DNA from: CANHBY01 sp046342195
GTDB taxonomy: Bacteria > Pseudomonadota > Gammaproteobacteria > Burkholderiales > Burkholderiaceae_C
Assembly: GCA_046342195.1 (NCBI GenBank)
Contig: JBKDQE010000013.1
Span: 175,463-239,462 of the forward strand
Reading direction: 5' to 3'
DNA length: 64,000 nt
Below the pieces are notes generated by a model. It was not told where the DNA came from, did no database searches, and was given only the letters and a program-made list of their open reading frames with translations. The translations under genes were made by a program, and so were the position numbers. Below, in pieces: positions 53,617-63,026 of this stretch (position 1 is the first letter of the stretch; every line of letters starts with the position of its first letter).

Positions 53617-54651
53617 TCAGCATAGTTGCTGGAGCAGGTTGTCGATAAAATAAAGAGGGGTTTGAAAGCCGCCATTCTGGCACGGTTCGCCCACAGTGAA
53701 AGCGTAGCGGATTTGTTTACAGTCGCACCAATCTTTGAGCGCGGCATCAAAGCGGTAAGGCGGCTGAAGGGTGAGCAAGGTGTTTCCAGGTGCCATGCAT
53801 AGTACGGCGTGGGCCAAATGGCTACCTTCTACGCCAACAACAATTGTCGCCCCCAAGCAGGCTTGGATAAGGTTTTCGGCACTGGTTTCCAGAGGCGAAA
53901 AAATTTTAAAGCCCTGTTGAGAGAGTTTGGCGGCGATCTCCATTTCATTCACCAGTGTCCGCCTGGAGGCACTTTCTTGGCGCAAGATCATAATCTTGCT
54001 TGGTTCTGGATGGGAAAAATGCCGCAACAGTTGGAAGCGCAAATCCATCAATCGCTCAGACTTATAATAATTTTGTCCGACATCATCAATGATAATCAGT
54101 TCATTGACATGGGCGTTGATCAGGGTGCGACTGCGGGTGCCGGTGAGTTTGATGTAAGATAACTGATGGTTTGAGAGTTGGGGGGTGACATTGATCGGAT
54201 CACCCAGCCGTATGGCCGCCATCGTGAGCGGAATATCATCTAAAAGCCAATGGCCGAAGTAACGCACCCCATACTGTGTTGAAGCCAGCACCGCCTGAGA
54301 AACTCGAGGCTTGAAAGGGTTGTTAAGCCAGGGCATGGGCTCAGATCCTACCCGCAAAGATGCTGTGGGCCGTACCACATGGCCATTGCAAAGCTGGGCA
54401 TTCGGTATCAAATGAGCCATGGTCGGGGCATGATGCCTGAGCCCGCCATAAATTCGTTCTATTTGAAGGCAGTGCGTCGAAGATTCAGAAACCCCCAGAA
54501 TTCGTGATAAATCACTGGTATGAAAGAAGGCTTTTGGCTCATGGCGACTGCAGCCGGGGGCAAGCTTCCAAGATCGCTTGCTGATATTCCGATAGCTTCG
54601 CCCGGGCATCATGTGCTGGATCAGCCGGGCGAAAATAGGGGTTGGAATCAT
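53617..54651 (-). CDS. Glycosyltransferase family 61 protein
   Basis: This protein of about 344 residues has the GT61 (formerly DUF563) pattern: RYFGHWLLDDIPLTMAA, SRRTLVNEMEIAAKLSQQGF, and ETSAENLIQACLGATIVVGV followed by EGSHLAHAVL. Members transfer sugars in bacterial polysaccharide or plant wall synthesis. The ATG at 54651 is assumed; a TTG at 54699 would add 16 residues. There is no polysaccharide cluster around it: neighbours are gshA (convergent, 8 nt apart) and a divergent phosphodiesterase. This solitary location suggests transfer or a stand-alone role in surface decoration. The acceptor is unknown. Confidence 0.8.
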   Translation of the reverse strand: MIPTPIFARLIQHMMPGRSYRNISKRSWKLAPGCSRHEPKAFFHTSDLSRILGVSESSTHCLQIERIYGGLRHHAPTMAHLIPNAQLCNGHVVRPTASLRVGSEPMPWLNNPFKPRVSQAVLASTQYGVRYFGHWLLDDIPLTMAAIRLGDPINVTPQLSNHQLSYIKLTGTRSRTLINAHVNELIIIDDVGQNYYKSERLMDLRFQLLRHFSHPEPSKIMILRQESASRRTLVNEMEIAAKLSQQGFKIFSPLETSAENLIQACLGATIVVGVEGSHLAHAVLCMAPGNTLLTLQPPYRFDAALKDWCDCKQIRYAFTVGEPCQNGGFQTPLYFIDNLLQQLC

Positions 54652-54906
54652 AGGCGAATGCGACTCAGATCGCGGCTTGCAAACTTTATAGGCTTGCAAG
54701 TCAATTCAGTTTAATGAAGTATTCGCGTATTTTTTACATGGATTAACCAAGCCTCTTTGCTTTAAATCAAGCGTATCCTATTCCACCAGCCCTCAGTGCG
54801 CGCCTTGCCCTGATCAGGGTCCCTGCCAAATGCGCAGGCATTCCGGATTCAGCAACTGATGACGCGCAGAATAACGAGGGGGCGGTTTAAATAATGAGAC
54901 ATTCTC

Positions 54907-55635
54907 ATGCCACCATGGCCCTACCCGTTTTGGTTTGCCCACCGAGGGGCTGGCTCTCTTGCTCCCGAAAATACGCTGGCTGCGTTCCGTACAGGTGCCA
55001 AATACGGTTTTCAGGCCTTTGAGTGTGATATCAAGCTCAGCGCCGATGGCATCCTCTACCTGATGCATGATGACCTGCTCGACCGCACCACCAATATGAG
55101 TGGCCCTGCCCAGTTGCAACCCTGGAAAGCTTTGTCACTGCTGGATGCAGGTGGTTGGCATGGGCCCCGCTTCGCGGGGGAAGCTCCGGCGAGCCTGGCG
55201 GCTATCACTGCCTTTTGCTTGGCCAATGGGTATCAGCTCAATCTGGAGATCAAACCTTGCCCTGGCTCCGAACGCAGCACGGGCTACGCAGTGGCCTGTT
55301 GGGTGCAAAACCACTGGCCACCTGGATTGACTTTGCCCCTATTGAGCTCATTCAACATCAACTCCTTGGCGGCAGTCGCCGAGGAAGGGCCGCAGCTTCC
55401 TCGGGCACTACTCTTGGATACTCTGCCCACCAAACCGGCACAACAAGCGATTGATCTAGGCTGCTGCGCACTGATCATTGAGCATACCTTGATTACGCCG
55501 GCACTGATCAACAAGGCCCATTGGCAAGGGCTGCGCATTTTGGCCTATACCGTCAACGACGCTGCACAAGCCCGCCGCTTGAAATCTTGGGGTATTGACG
55601 GGCTGATCACTGATTCAATGGATTCAGCTCGTTGA
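54907..55635 (+). CDS. ugpQ: Glycerophosphodiester phosphodiesterase
   Basis: The 242-residue cytoplasmic enzyme releases glycerol-3-phosphate from glycerophosphodiesters. The GDPD signature is clear: FAHRGAGSLAPENTLAAF (catalytic His and Glu), FECDIKLSADG (metal Glu and Asp) and LMHDDLLDRTTNMSG (second catalytic His). The C-terminal block ILAYTVNDAAQARRLKSWGI closes the barrel. There is no signal peptide, which argues for UgpQ over the periplasmic GlpQ. It is convergent with thrC, only 5 nt apart. Confidence 0.93.
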   Translation: MPPWPYPFWFAHRGAGSLAPENTLAAFRTGAKYGFQAFECDIKLSADGILYLMHDDLLDRTTNMSGPAQLQPWKALSLLDAGGWHGPRFAGEAPASLAAITAFCLANGYQLNLEIKPCPGSERSTGYAVACWVQNHWPPGLTLPLLSSFNINSLAAVAEEGPQLPRALLLDTLPTKPAQQAIDLGCCALIIEHTLITPALINKAHWQGLRILAYTVNDAAQARRLKSWGIDGLITDSMDSAR

Positions 55636-55640
55636 AGGTT

Positions 55641-57077
55641 TCATTGGTTTGTTTTATGAGGGCTGATCCGCGCCGCCATGTAATCCTTGATCTGCTGAAT
55701 ATCTGCTGACATGACCTCAAAGCGCTTTGGTAAGCTTTCAATGTGTTCCATCTCGGCGGGGCGAAGTGCCCGGCGCCCCGTGGCCTCAAGGAGCGTTTTT
55801 TCAAACTTGGCAGGCAAAGCGGTTTCCAGCACAATCATCGGCACGTTGGGGTCACGGTATTCGTTCGCCACCTTGAGCCCGTCGGCCGTGTGGGGGTCCA
55901 CCATCAGGCCCTGCTCTTGCCAGACCTTGCGAATCATGTCAAGGCGATGGGCGTGTGTACTGTGCCCCGAATAAAACCCGAAACTGCGTGCTTGCTCCAT
56001 CCGTGCAGCCGGCAAAGTAAAGGCACCTTGTCTAGACAGCTCAGGCCCAAACAAGCGCGCCACCTCAGCGCCATCGCGGTCAAGCAGGTCAAACACGAAA
56101 CGCTCAAAATTCGACGCCTTAGAAATATCCATTGACGGGCTCGAAGTTTCGAAGGTTTCGCTGCTGCCGCGTACCCGGTAAGTGCCTGTGCGGAAGAATT
56201 CATCAAGCACTTTGTTTTCATTGGTGGCCAACACCAGCCGATGAATTGGCAACCCCATCATGCGGGCCACATGGCCGGCACAAATATTGCCAAAATTGCC
56301 CGACGGCACCGTGAAGCTGACCCCCTCCCCTTCTGTTTGGGTGGCCTGGAAATAACCTGCAAAGTAGTAAACCACCTGAGCCAGCAGACGCGCCCAATTG
56401 ATAGAATTGACCGTGCCGATGCGATACTGGCGCTTGAAGGGCAGATCCCCTGAAACTGCCTTGACAATATCCTGGCAATCATCAAAAACCCCCTGCACCG
56501 CAATATTGTGAATATTCGGATCCTGCAGGCTGAACATCTGGGCTTGCTGGAAAGGGCTCATGCGACCATAAGGGCTGAGCATAAAAACCGAGATCCCCTT
56601 CTTGCCCCGCATGGCATATTCTGCCGCGCTGCCGGTATCTCCAGATGTGGCCCCCAAAATATTCAGGGTTTCCCCCCGACGGCCCAACTCATACTCGAAC
56701 AAGTAGCCCAGCAGCTGCATGGCCATGTCTTTGAAGGCCAAGGTCGGCCCGTTCGAGAGTGCCTCCAGAAAGAGGCCGCCCCCTAAAGGCTTGAGCGGCG
56801 TGATTTCGGGCGTTCCAAACACCGCCTGGGTATAAGCGGCTTGTGTCAAGCGGTGCAGGTCGGCGGCGGGAATATCATCAATGTAAAGCGAGAGGATCTC
56901 AAAAGCCAGGTCGGGGTAGGCAAGACCCCTCCAACGCGCCAGCATTGAGGCATCGACCTGTGGATAGTGTGTAGGCAAATAAAGCCCTCCATCGGGCGCC
57001 AAACCTTCGAGGAGAATGTCTGAAAAGCTGCGTACGGACTGATCTGCGCCCAAAGCGCGGGTACTGATGTATTTCAT
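55641..57077 (-). CDS. thrC: Threonine synthase
   Basis: This 478-residue PLP enzyme converts O-phosphohomoserine to threonine. The start MKYISTRALGADQSVRSFSD is standard. The PLP lysine is in GPTLAFKDMAMQLLGYLFEY, and GATSGDTGSAAEYAMRGKKG and VPSGNFGNICAGHVARMMGL are conserved. The ATG at 57077 lies 4 nt after the hom stop codon; a reading from 57113 would overlap hom. With hom it forms the last part of the threonine pathway; thrB is not in the window. Confidence 0.96.
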   Translation of the reverse strand: MKYISTRALGADQSVRSFSDILLEGLAPDGGLYLPTHYPQVDASMLARWRGLAYPDLAFEILSLYIDDIPAADLHRLTQAAYTQAVFGTPEITPLKPLGGGLFLEALSNGPTLAFKDMAMQLLGYLFEYELGRRGETLNILGATSGDTGSAAEYAMRGKKGISVFMLSPYGRMSPFQQAQMFSLQDPNIHNIAVQGVFDDCQDIVKAVSGDLPFKRQYRIGTVNSINWARLLAQVVYYFAGYFQATQTEGEGVSFTVPSGNFGNICAGHVARMMGLPIHRLVLATNENKVLDEFFRTGTYRVRGSSETFETSSPSMDISKASNFERFVFDLLDRDGAEVARLFGPELSRQGAFTLPAARMEQARSFGFYSGHSTHAHRLDMIRKVWQEQGLMVDPHTADGLKVANEYRDPNVPMIVLETALPAKFEKTLLEATGRRALRPAEMEHIESLPKRFEVMSADIQQIKDYMAARISPHKTNQ

Positions 57078-57081
57078 GGTG

Positions 57082-58392
57082 TCAGTGGAGCTCTTCTTTG
57101 CGGATACGAACAATTGGGGAGAGCACCGTAGAAAGCACCTGCATGGCCTGGATGGCGTGATTCATCTGGCCCTCTACGGTGTTGTGGGTCAAGATGATGA
57201 CATCGGTTTGAGCCTCGCCCTCAGCCGACTCACGTTGCAACAAAGCATCAATTGAGATGTTATTTTCAGCAAGAATGCCGGTAATTCGGGCCAGCACACC
57301 GGGTTGATCCACAACTTGCAAACGCAAGTAAAATGCAGTGATCACCTCTTCGATGCCCAGAATTGGTGTGGCCGCCAAAGCGTCGGGCTGGAACGCCAGA
57401 TGGGGCACGCGATGATCGGGGTCGGCGGTGTGCAAACGAGTGACATCGACCAAATCGGCAATGACGGCCGATGCTGTGGGTTCAGCACCGGCACCCTTGC
57501 CATAATATAGGGTTGTTCCGACTGCATCCGCCTGAACCATCACCGCATTCATGGCCCCTTCCACATTGGCAATAAGCCGCTTGCTCGGCACCAAAGTGGG
57601 GTGAACCCGGAGCTCGATACCCTGCGCACGACGACGGGTAACTCCCAGCAGCTTGATGCGATAACCGAGTTGCTCGGCATAACGAATATCTGCGGCCTGC
57701 AATGCTGGAATGCCTTCGACGTAGGCACGGTCAAACTGCACAGGCACACCAAAAGCGATGGCACTCATCAACGTGAGCTTGTGGGCTGCATCAATGCCCT
57801 CAATGTCAAAAGTCGGGTCAGCCTCGGCATAACCCAAGCGCTGAGCTTCTTGAAGCACCGCATCAAACCCGAGCCCTTTGGAACGCATTTCAGAAAGGAT
57901 AAAATTGGTGGTGCCATTGATGATGCCGGCAACCCATTCAATGCGATTGGCAGTGAGGCCCTCGCGCAAAGATTTGATAATTGGAATACCCCCTGCCACA
58001 GCAGCCTCAAACGCCACCGTGACGCCTTTTTCACGCGCAGCAGCAAAGATCTCGGTGCCATGCACCGCCAGCAAGGCCTTATTCGCCGTCACCACATGTT
58101 TACCTGCAGCAATGGCTTCCAATACAAGAAGGCGGGCCAGGTCATGACCACCGATCAACTCCACCACAATGTCAATCTCCGGGTTGGCAATCATGGCGCG
58201 CGGGTCAGCCTCCACCTGCACTCCTGGCCCAACAAGCTCTCGGGCCAAAGCCAATTGACGGCGCGATACAGCCACAACCTCAATGCCACGCCCGGCACGA
58301 CGCCGAATTTCTTCCTGATTGCGTTGCAAGACATTAAATACGCCGGCACCCACTGTGCCCAGGCCCATCAGGCCCACTTTGATTGGTTTCAT
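57082..58392 (-). CDS. hom: Homoserine dehydrogenase
   Basis: This 436-residue enzyme reduces aspartate semialdehyde to homoserine. It has the N-terminal NAD(P) fold (GLMGLGTVGAGVFNVLQ), the catalytic domain (GGIPIIKSLREGLTANRIEW; LSEMRSKGLGFDAVLQEAQR, then LGYAEADPTFDIEG), and a C-terminal ACT domain (VVDQPGVLARITGILAENNI) that usually gives feedback control by threonine. It is the monofunctional type, without aspartokinase. It lies between an AlaT-like aminotransferase gene and thrC. Confidence 0.97.
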   Translation of the reverse strand: MKPIKVGLMGLGTVGAGVFNVLQRNQEEIRRRAGRGIEVVAVSRRQLALARELVGPGVQVEADPRAMIANPEIDIVVELIGGHDLARLLVLEAIAAGKHVVTANKALLAVHGTEIFAAAREKGVTVAFEAAVAGGIPIIKSLREGLTANRIEWVAGIINGTTNFILSEMRSKGLGFDAVLQEAQRLGYAEADPTFDIEGIDAAHKLTLMSAIAFGVPVQFDRAYVEGIPALQAADIRYAEQLGYRIKLLGVTRRRAQGIELRVHPTLVPSKRLIANVEGAMNAVMVQADAVGTTLYYGKGAGAEPTASAVIADLVDVTRLHTADPDHRVPHLAFQPDALAATPILGIEEVITAFYLRLQVVDQPGVLARITGILAENNISIDALLQRESAEGEAQTDVIILTHNTVEGQMNHAIQAMQVLSTVLSPIVRIRKEELH

Positions 58393-58460
58393 AAGTAAAA
58401 AAACGTTACGGCCCCAAGGGGCCTGACAATGAACATCTCAGCGTACACGAACCCGCCTTC

Positions 58461-59684
58461 TCAGGCATGCCGCTGGCGGTACCGCTCCAAAAAGCGAGCA
58501 ATGCGCCCAACCGCTTCGGTAAGGTCGTCGGAGTTAGGTAAAAACACCAAGCGGAAATGATCCGGATGGATCCAGTTGAAGCCGGTTCCTTGAACGATCA
58601 ACACTTTTTCTTCGGCCAGTAACTCATAAGCGAATTGCTGATCATCAGTGATTGGATAAACCTCCGGGTCAAGACGCGGGAACATATACAGGGCGGCCTT
58701 GGGTTTGACCACACGGACCCCAGGAATTTCTGACAATAACTGATAGGCAAGATCCCGCTGCCGACATAACCGCCCTCCAGGAGCCACCAGATCCTTGATG
58801 CTCTGATAACCGCCCAAGGCCGTCTGGATGGCCAATTGCCCGGGAGTATTGGCACACAGCCGCATCGAGGCCAGCATATTCAGCCCCTCAATGTAGTCCT
58901 TCGCAGCGCCCTTAGGGCCCGAGACGACCATCCAGCCCGCCCGATAACCGCACGAGCGATAGTTTTTGCTCAAACCATTAAAGGTCACGCAAAGAACATC
59001 TGGCGCCAAGGCAGCGAGACTGGTATGGACTGAGTCATCAAACAGGGTTTTGTCGTAAATTTCATCGGCAAACAAAATCAGCTCATGTTGGCGGGCTAAC
59101 TCAATCATTTGCTTCAGAAGCGCAGGCGGATACAAGGCGCCGGTAGGGTTGTTTGGATTGATCACCACAATACCTTTGGTGCGCGGCGTAATTTTTCGCC
59201 GCATGTCTTCAACATCCGGGAACCAATCGGCCGACTCATCACAAAGGTAATGCACCGGGGTGCCTCCAGACAGCGAAACCGCTGCGGTGTAAAGTGGGTA
59301 ATCAGGGGCTGGCAGCAAAATTTCATCGCCATTATTGAGCAAGGCATTCAGGGCCATGACAATCAACTCAGACGCCCCATTGCCAAGGTAAATGTCTTCG
59401 ACGGTCACGCCTTCAATATTTTTTTCCTGGCAATAATGCATCACTGCCTTACGCGGTGCAAAAAGCCCCTTACTGTCGGTGTAAGCCGCCGCATGAGGCA
59501 GGTTGCGCATCATGTCTTGCACAATCTCTTCAGGAGGCTCCAGCCCAAACACGGCCAAGTTGCCAATATTGAGCTTGATGATTTTGTGACCCTCATCTTC
59601 CATCTGGCGGGCTTTGTCCAGAACGGGGCCGCGAATGTCGTAACAAATACCGGACAATTTGTCCGATTTAACAATAGGCTTCAC
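58461..59684 (-). CDS. AlaT/AlaA-like pyridoxal phosphate aminotransferase
   Basis: This 407-residue class I aminotransferase has the PLP lysine in TFNGLSKNYRSCGYRAGWMV and conserved NPNNPTGALYP and YDIRGPVLDKARQMEDEGHK at the N-terminus. It is closest in motifs to the alanine-forming AlaA/AlaT group (pyruvate with glutamate). In betaproteobacteria this gene typically precedes hom and thrC. The start is a GTG at 59684, chosen because AGGAGA lies 5 nt upstream; a reading from 59720 has no such site. The exact substrate range cannot be fixed from sequence. Confidence 0.9.
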   Translation of the reverse strand: MKPIVKSDKLSGICYDIRGPVLDKARQMEDEGHKIIKLNIGNLAVFGLEPPEEIVQDMMRNLPHAAAYTDSKGLFAPRKAVMHYCQEKNIEGVTVEDIYLGNGASELIVMALNALLNNGDEILLPAPDYPLYTAAVSLSGGTPVHYLCDESADWFPDVEDMRRKITPRTKGIVVINPNNPTGALYPPALLKQMIELARQHELILFADEIYDKTLFDDSVHTSLAALAPDVLCVTFNGLSKNYRSCGYRAGWMVVSGPKGAAKDYIEGLNMLASMRLCANTPGQLAIQTALGGYQSIKDLVAPGGRLCRQRDLAYQLLSEIPGVRVVKPKAALYMFPRLDPEVYPITDDQQFAYELLAEEKVLIVQGTGFNWIHPDHFRLVFLPNSDDLTEAVGRIARFLERYRQRHA

Positions 59685-59842
59685 AACAATCTCCTGAGGT
59701 ACTCGAGGGGTGTACATCACCCAGATTCTTTAACCCCTAGAATTTAACAGGACTTGCAGCCAAGCCCCCTGCCCTTGCTGCATGGCCATCCATGAACATG
59801 GCTGCAAAAATCTCCAGCCGCAGTAAAAGGCAAGAGAAAAAT

Positions 59843-59863
59843 CAGACAAAATGTCTGGTTTTT
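59843..59863 (+). terminator. Hairpin followed by a T-run, between divergent genes
   Basis: CAGAC, a five-base loop and GTCTG are followed by G and a run of T on the plus strand; the minus strand also has a T-run after the stem. It lies in the gap between the divergent aminotransferase and Mth938-domain genes. It therefore terminates no recognised gene. It could end a short unannotated RNA or be fortuitous. Confidence 0.3.
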
Positions 59864-59894
59864 AAAAGTTCATCTTTTTGAAGGGCCCTGAGCA

Positions 59895-60275
59895 TTGAAA
59901 CTTCAAGCCAACAAAACCGATGGGTCTAATGCCATTTCCAGACACTCCAGCCAAGGGGTGGTAGTTCAAGGAAAATCTTTCACTGAAAACGTGGTTGTCT
60001 CGTGGTCTCAGGGGGTTCAGCCTTGGAGCGTCAGCCATTTTGAGGCACTTACCGAAGCCCATTTTACTGCGCTCGGCACTCTGGGCCCTGAGCTGATTCT
60101 TTTCGGAAGTGGGGCCCGCATGAAGTTTGCTCCACCCGCATTGTTAAAATCACTGATGGCCAAAAACATTGGCGTAGAGTGTATGGACACCCCCGCAGCC
60201 TGTAGAACCTACAATGTTTTGCTGGCAGAGGGTCGGTCGGTTGTGGCTGCCTTATTGTTTGACCCAAGCCATTGA
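59895..60275 (+). CDS. Mth938-domain protein (DUF498)
   Basis: This 126-residue single-domain protein has the pattern of Mth938/NDUFAF3-like proteins: QGVVVQGKSFTENVVVSW, GPELILFGSGARMKFAPP and NIGVECMDTPAACRTYNVLL. Bacterial members have no well-defined role; mitochondrial NDUFAF3 assists complex I assembly. The start appears to be TTG at 59895, since no ATG gives a family-like N-terminus. It precedes the bcp peroxiredoxin and phoH, an order I associate with Burkholderiales. The 254-nt gap to bcp holds only a doubtful small frame. Confidence 0.8.
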   Translation: MKLQANKTDGSNAISRHSSQGVVVQGKSFTENVVVSWSQGVQPWSVSHFEALTEAHFTALGTLGPELILFGSGARMKFAPPALLKSLMAKNIGVECMDTPAACRTYNVLLAEGRSVVAALLFDPSH

Positions 60276-60529
60276 AAACAGCCTCGTCATCAACTGCCAA
60301 GGCCCCATGTAGGCACGCGGCACCTCTCCTTTTATCTAGGGCCTTGGAATGAAAGGCAAGCGCTATAATTCAAGCCTTTATAAAAGCGACTTCTGCAAAA
60401 TCTATCGCCGTTGATCGCCTCATGGACTGAAGGTGCCTCTGTGGCCCATGCGTTTTATGCCTTCAGCAAGCGCACTCAAGGAAAGATTGCGGAGGCCCTT
60501 GATGAACGTGGTTTTTTCTGACGAGTTCA

Positions 60530-61006
60530 ATGACGCCAGCCCTTAATAAACCCCTTCCAGAACTTGAAGCGCTTGCCACAGGTGGCGTAAAGTTCACCCC
60601 CCAAACCTATGCCGGGCAGATTGTTGTTCTTTATTTTTACCCCAAAGACAACACGCCAGCCTGCACCATAGAAGCCACGCAATTTCGCGACCATCATAAA
60701 GATTTCGTGAAATCGGGTGCTGTGCTGTTTGGGGTGTCCCGAGATAACATGACTTCACACGAAAAATTCAAAGCAAACCTCGAATTGCCTTTCGAACTTA
60801 TCGCCGATACTGAAGAAAAACTTTGCCACATGTTTGGTGTGGTCAAAAATAAAATCATGTATGGTAAAAAAGTCAAAGGCATTGAGCGCAGCACTTTTTT
60901 GATTGATGGTCAAGGTGTTCTACGCGCTGAGTGGCGAGGCCTGAAAGTTCCAGGTCATGTTGAAGAAGTCCTCAAGGCCGTCAAGGCCCTCAAGAAATCT
61001 GGCTAA
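60530..61006 (+). CDS. bcp: Thioredoxin-dependent peroxiredoxin, Bcp/PrxQ type
   Basis: This 158-residue peroxiredoxin has the peroxidatic Cys C45 in PKDNTPACTIEATQF. PrxQ proteins often have a resolving Cys five residues later, but here that position is T50. The only other Cys is C99 (KLCHMFGV), so the protein may work as a one-Cys enzyme or use C99. The rest (GVSRDNMTSHEKF, VPGHVEEVLKAVKALKKSG) is standard. A terminator at 61104-61130 ends the transcript downstream. Confidence 0.93.
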   Translation: MTPALNKPLPELEALATGGVKFTPQTYAGQIVVLYFYPKDNTPACTIEATQFRDHHKDFVKSGAVLFGVSRDNMTSHEKFKANLELPFELIADTEEKLCHMFGVVKNKIMYGKKVKGIERSTFLIDGQGVLRAEWRGLKVPGHVEEVLKAVKALKKSG

Positions 61007-61103
61007 GGATGCTTCACGGTTTGTTTTGCCACCACCAATTTTCTGTCCACTTTTACCCGAATTCCTTGTGCGCAGGCCGTATTTTTTCGGCCTTTTGTCA
61101 TTG

Positions 61104-61130
61104 GCCGCGCTCTTATTGCGCGGCTTTTTT
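61104..61130 (+). terminator. Rho-independent terminator after bcp
   Basis: A perfect 7-bp stem (GCCGCGC and its complement GCGCGGC) with a 7-nt loop is directly followed by six T residues. It lies about 100 nt after the bcp stop codon and about 40 nt before phoH, so phoH probably has its own promoter or is reached by read-through. Confidence 0.85.
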
Positions 61131-61167
61131 GTCCCCGCCCTCTCCTTTTGACAGGTAGACACAAGCC

Positions 61168-62826
61168 ATGCCACTGCCCAAGCCGCCAACCCAACGTGCC
61201 TCTATTTTGGCGCCTGCTGAGTATGAAGCCAAGGTAAAGCCTGAAGCTGCCAAACAACACCCCAAAACAGTATCCAAGCCTGCCACAAAAAAAATACCAG
61301 CCCCCAGAGCAAGTGCCGTGCCCAGCTCCGCTGTGCATAAGGCCGCACCCAAGGCGCTCCCGCCTGTGGTGACCGCATCGTTGACCGCCCGTGTTGCACC
61401 AAGCCGCCGTCATGCTCCCTCGGAGGGCCCGCCCAAGCTGTTTGTTCTTGATACCAACGTCTTGATGCATGATCCGATGAGTCTGTTCCGTTTTGAGGAG
61501 CATGACATTTACTTGCCCATGATCACCCTTGAAGAGCTTGACGGGCATAAAAAGGGCATGACTGAAGTAGCCCGCAACGCCCGGCAGGTCAGCCGCGACC
61601 TCGATGCCTTGGCTGCCAATATGGGCGCTCGCGATGAAAAAGGCATGACCGATGGGCTTTCTCTATCGGCTACAGGCCATCTTGAGGCACAGGGGCAGCT
61701 TTTCTTCCAGACCAATCTGGTCGATGTCAGCCTGCCTGCTGGCCTTCCCCAAGGCAAGGCAGACAATCAAATTCTCGGTGTCGTGCAGGCTCTGCGTCAT
61801 CAAAATACAAGCCGCGAGGTGGTGCTGGTGTCAAAGGACATCAACATGCGTATTAAAGCCCGCGCCTTGGGCCTTCCGGCTGAAGACTATTTCAATGACA
61901 AGGCCCTTGATGATGGTGATCTACTCTACACAGGCATTCTTCCGCTGCCCTCAGATTTCTGGGACAATCATGGAAAAACCATGGAAAGCTGGCAGCAGGG
62001 TGGCCTGACCTACTACAGAATCAGTGGCCCGCTGGTTCCCGAACTGTTGATCAATCAGTTTGTCTACCTAGAATCTCCAGGGACGGCACCACTGTATGCC
62101 AAAGTGGTTGAAATCACCGGCAAAACATCGGTGTTACGCACACTACGGGAATTCACGCACCAGAAAAATGCCGTTTGGGGCGTCACAGCCCGTAATCGTG
62201 AGCAAAATTTTGCCCTTAATTTGCTGATGGATCCAGAATGTGATTTCATCACCCTGACAGGAACCGCAGGCACCGGCAAAACCCTCATGACATTGGCTGC
62301 AGGTCTGAGCCAAGTCCTGGATGATCGACGTTACACCGAGATCATCGTAACCCGCGTCACTGTTCCAGTGGGTGAAGATATCGGTTTCCTTCCCGGCACC
62401 GAGGAAGAAAAAATGAACCCCTGGATGGGTGCTCTCGACGACAATCTCGAAGTGCTGGCACGCAGTGATAACAGTGCCGGCGAATGGGGTCGTGCGGCCA
62501 CCAATGAACTCGTGCGTAGCAAAGTCAAAATCAAGAGCTTGAATTTCATGCGTGGGCGCACCTTCCTGAACAAGTTTGTGATCATTGACGAAGCCCAGAA
62601 TCTCACTCCGAAGCAAATGAAAACCCTGATCACCCGAGCCGGCCCTGGCACCAAAATCATTTGCTTAGGCAACCTTGCCCAAATTGACACGCCCTATCTG
62701 ACGGAAGGCAGCTCGGGTTTGACCTATGTGGTTGATCGGTTCAAGGGCTGGCTCCATAGCGGACATGTCACTTTGGCGCGCGGCGAACGCTCTCGTTTGG
62801 CTGATTTTGCTTCCGAGGTTCTCTGA
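61168..62826 (+). CDS. PhoH-family ATPase with N-terminal PIN domain
   Basis: This 552-residue protein has a basic Ala/Pro/Lys-rich N-terminus (about residues 1-85), then a PIN-type domain starting LFVLDTNVLMHDP and running to about residue 240. A PhoH ATPase follows, with Walker A LTGTAGTGKTLMTLAAGL near residues 364-372 and Walker B FVIIDEAQNLTPKQMKTLIT. PIN-PhoH (PhoH2) proteins have RNA helicase/RNase activity in actinobacteria. The PIN acidic residues (D in LDTNV, E and D in TLEELDGHKKG) are present, suggesting nuclease competence. Confidence 0.93.
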   Translation: MPLPKPPTQRASILAPAEYEAKVKPEAAKQHPKTVSKPATKKIPAPRASAVPSSAVHKAAPKALPPVVTASLTARVAPSRRHAPSEGPPKLFVLDTNVLMHDPMSLFRFEEHDIYLPMITLEELDGHKKGMTEVARNARQVSRDLDALAANMGARDEKGMTDGLSLSATGHLEAQGQLFFQTNLVDVSLPAGLPQGKADNQILGVVQALRHQNTSREVVLVSKDINMRIKARALGLPAEDYFNDKALDDGDLLYTGILPLPSDFWDNHGKTMESWQQGGLTYYRISGPLVPELLINQFVYLESPGTAPLYAKVVEITGKTSVLRTLREFTHQKNAVWGVTARNREQNFALNLLMDPECDFITLTGTAGTGKTLMTLAAGLSQVLDDRRYTEIIVTRVTVPVGEDIGFLPGTEEEKMNPWMGALDDNLEVLARSDNSAGEWGRAATNELVRSKVKIKSLNFMRGRTFLNKFVIIDEAQNLTPKQMKTLITRAGPGTKIICLGNLAQIDTPYLTEGSSGLTYVVDRFKGWLHSGHVTLARGERSRLADFASEVL

Positions 62827-63026
62827 ACTTATCCATGAATGCGAAAAACAGCGCTCCAGCATCAAAAGATGCTCTTGAAATTCCCGTGCTGGTTTGCCCC
62901 CAAGCTGTAGCTGTATCCTTTCCTTTCGTTTGATCTGGTATGGGTAGCGTATTGACGACCCAAGATGCACTCTGAAATGCCAGCTTATGAAACCACAAAA
63001 ATACAGGCCTTGGATACTCTGAACCC

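Noticed and set aside
62850..62875. AGCATC-AAAA-GATGCT hairpin after phoH
   Set aside because: The stem is short and A/T-rich with no T-run after it; not supportable as a terminator.
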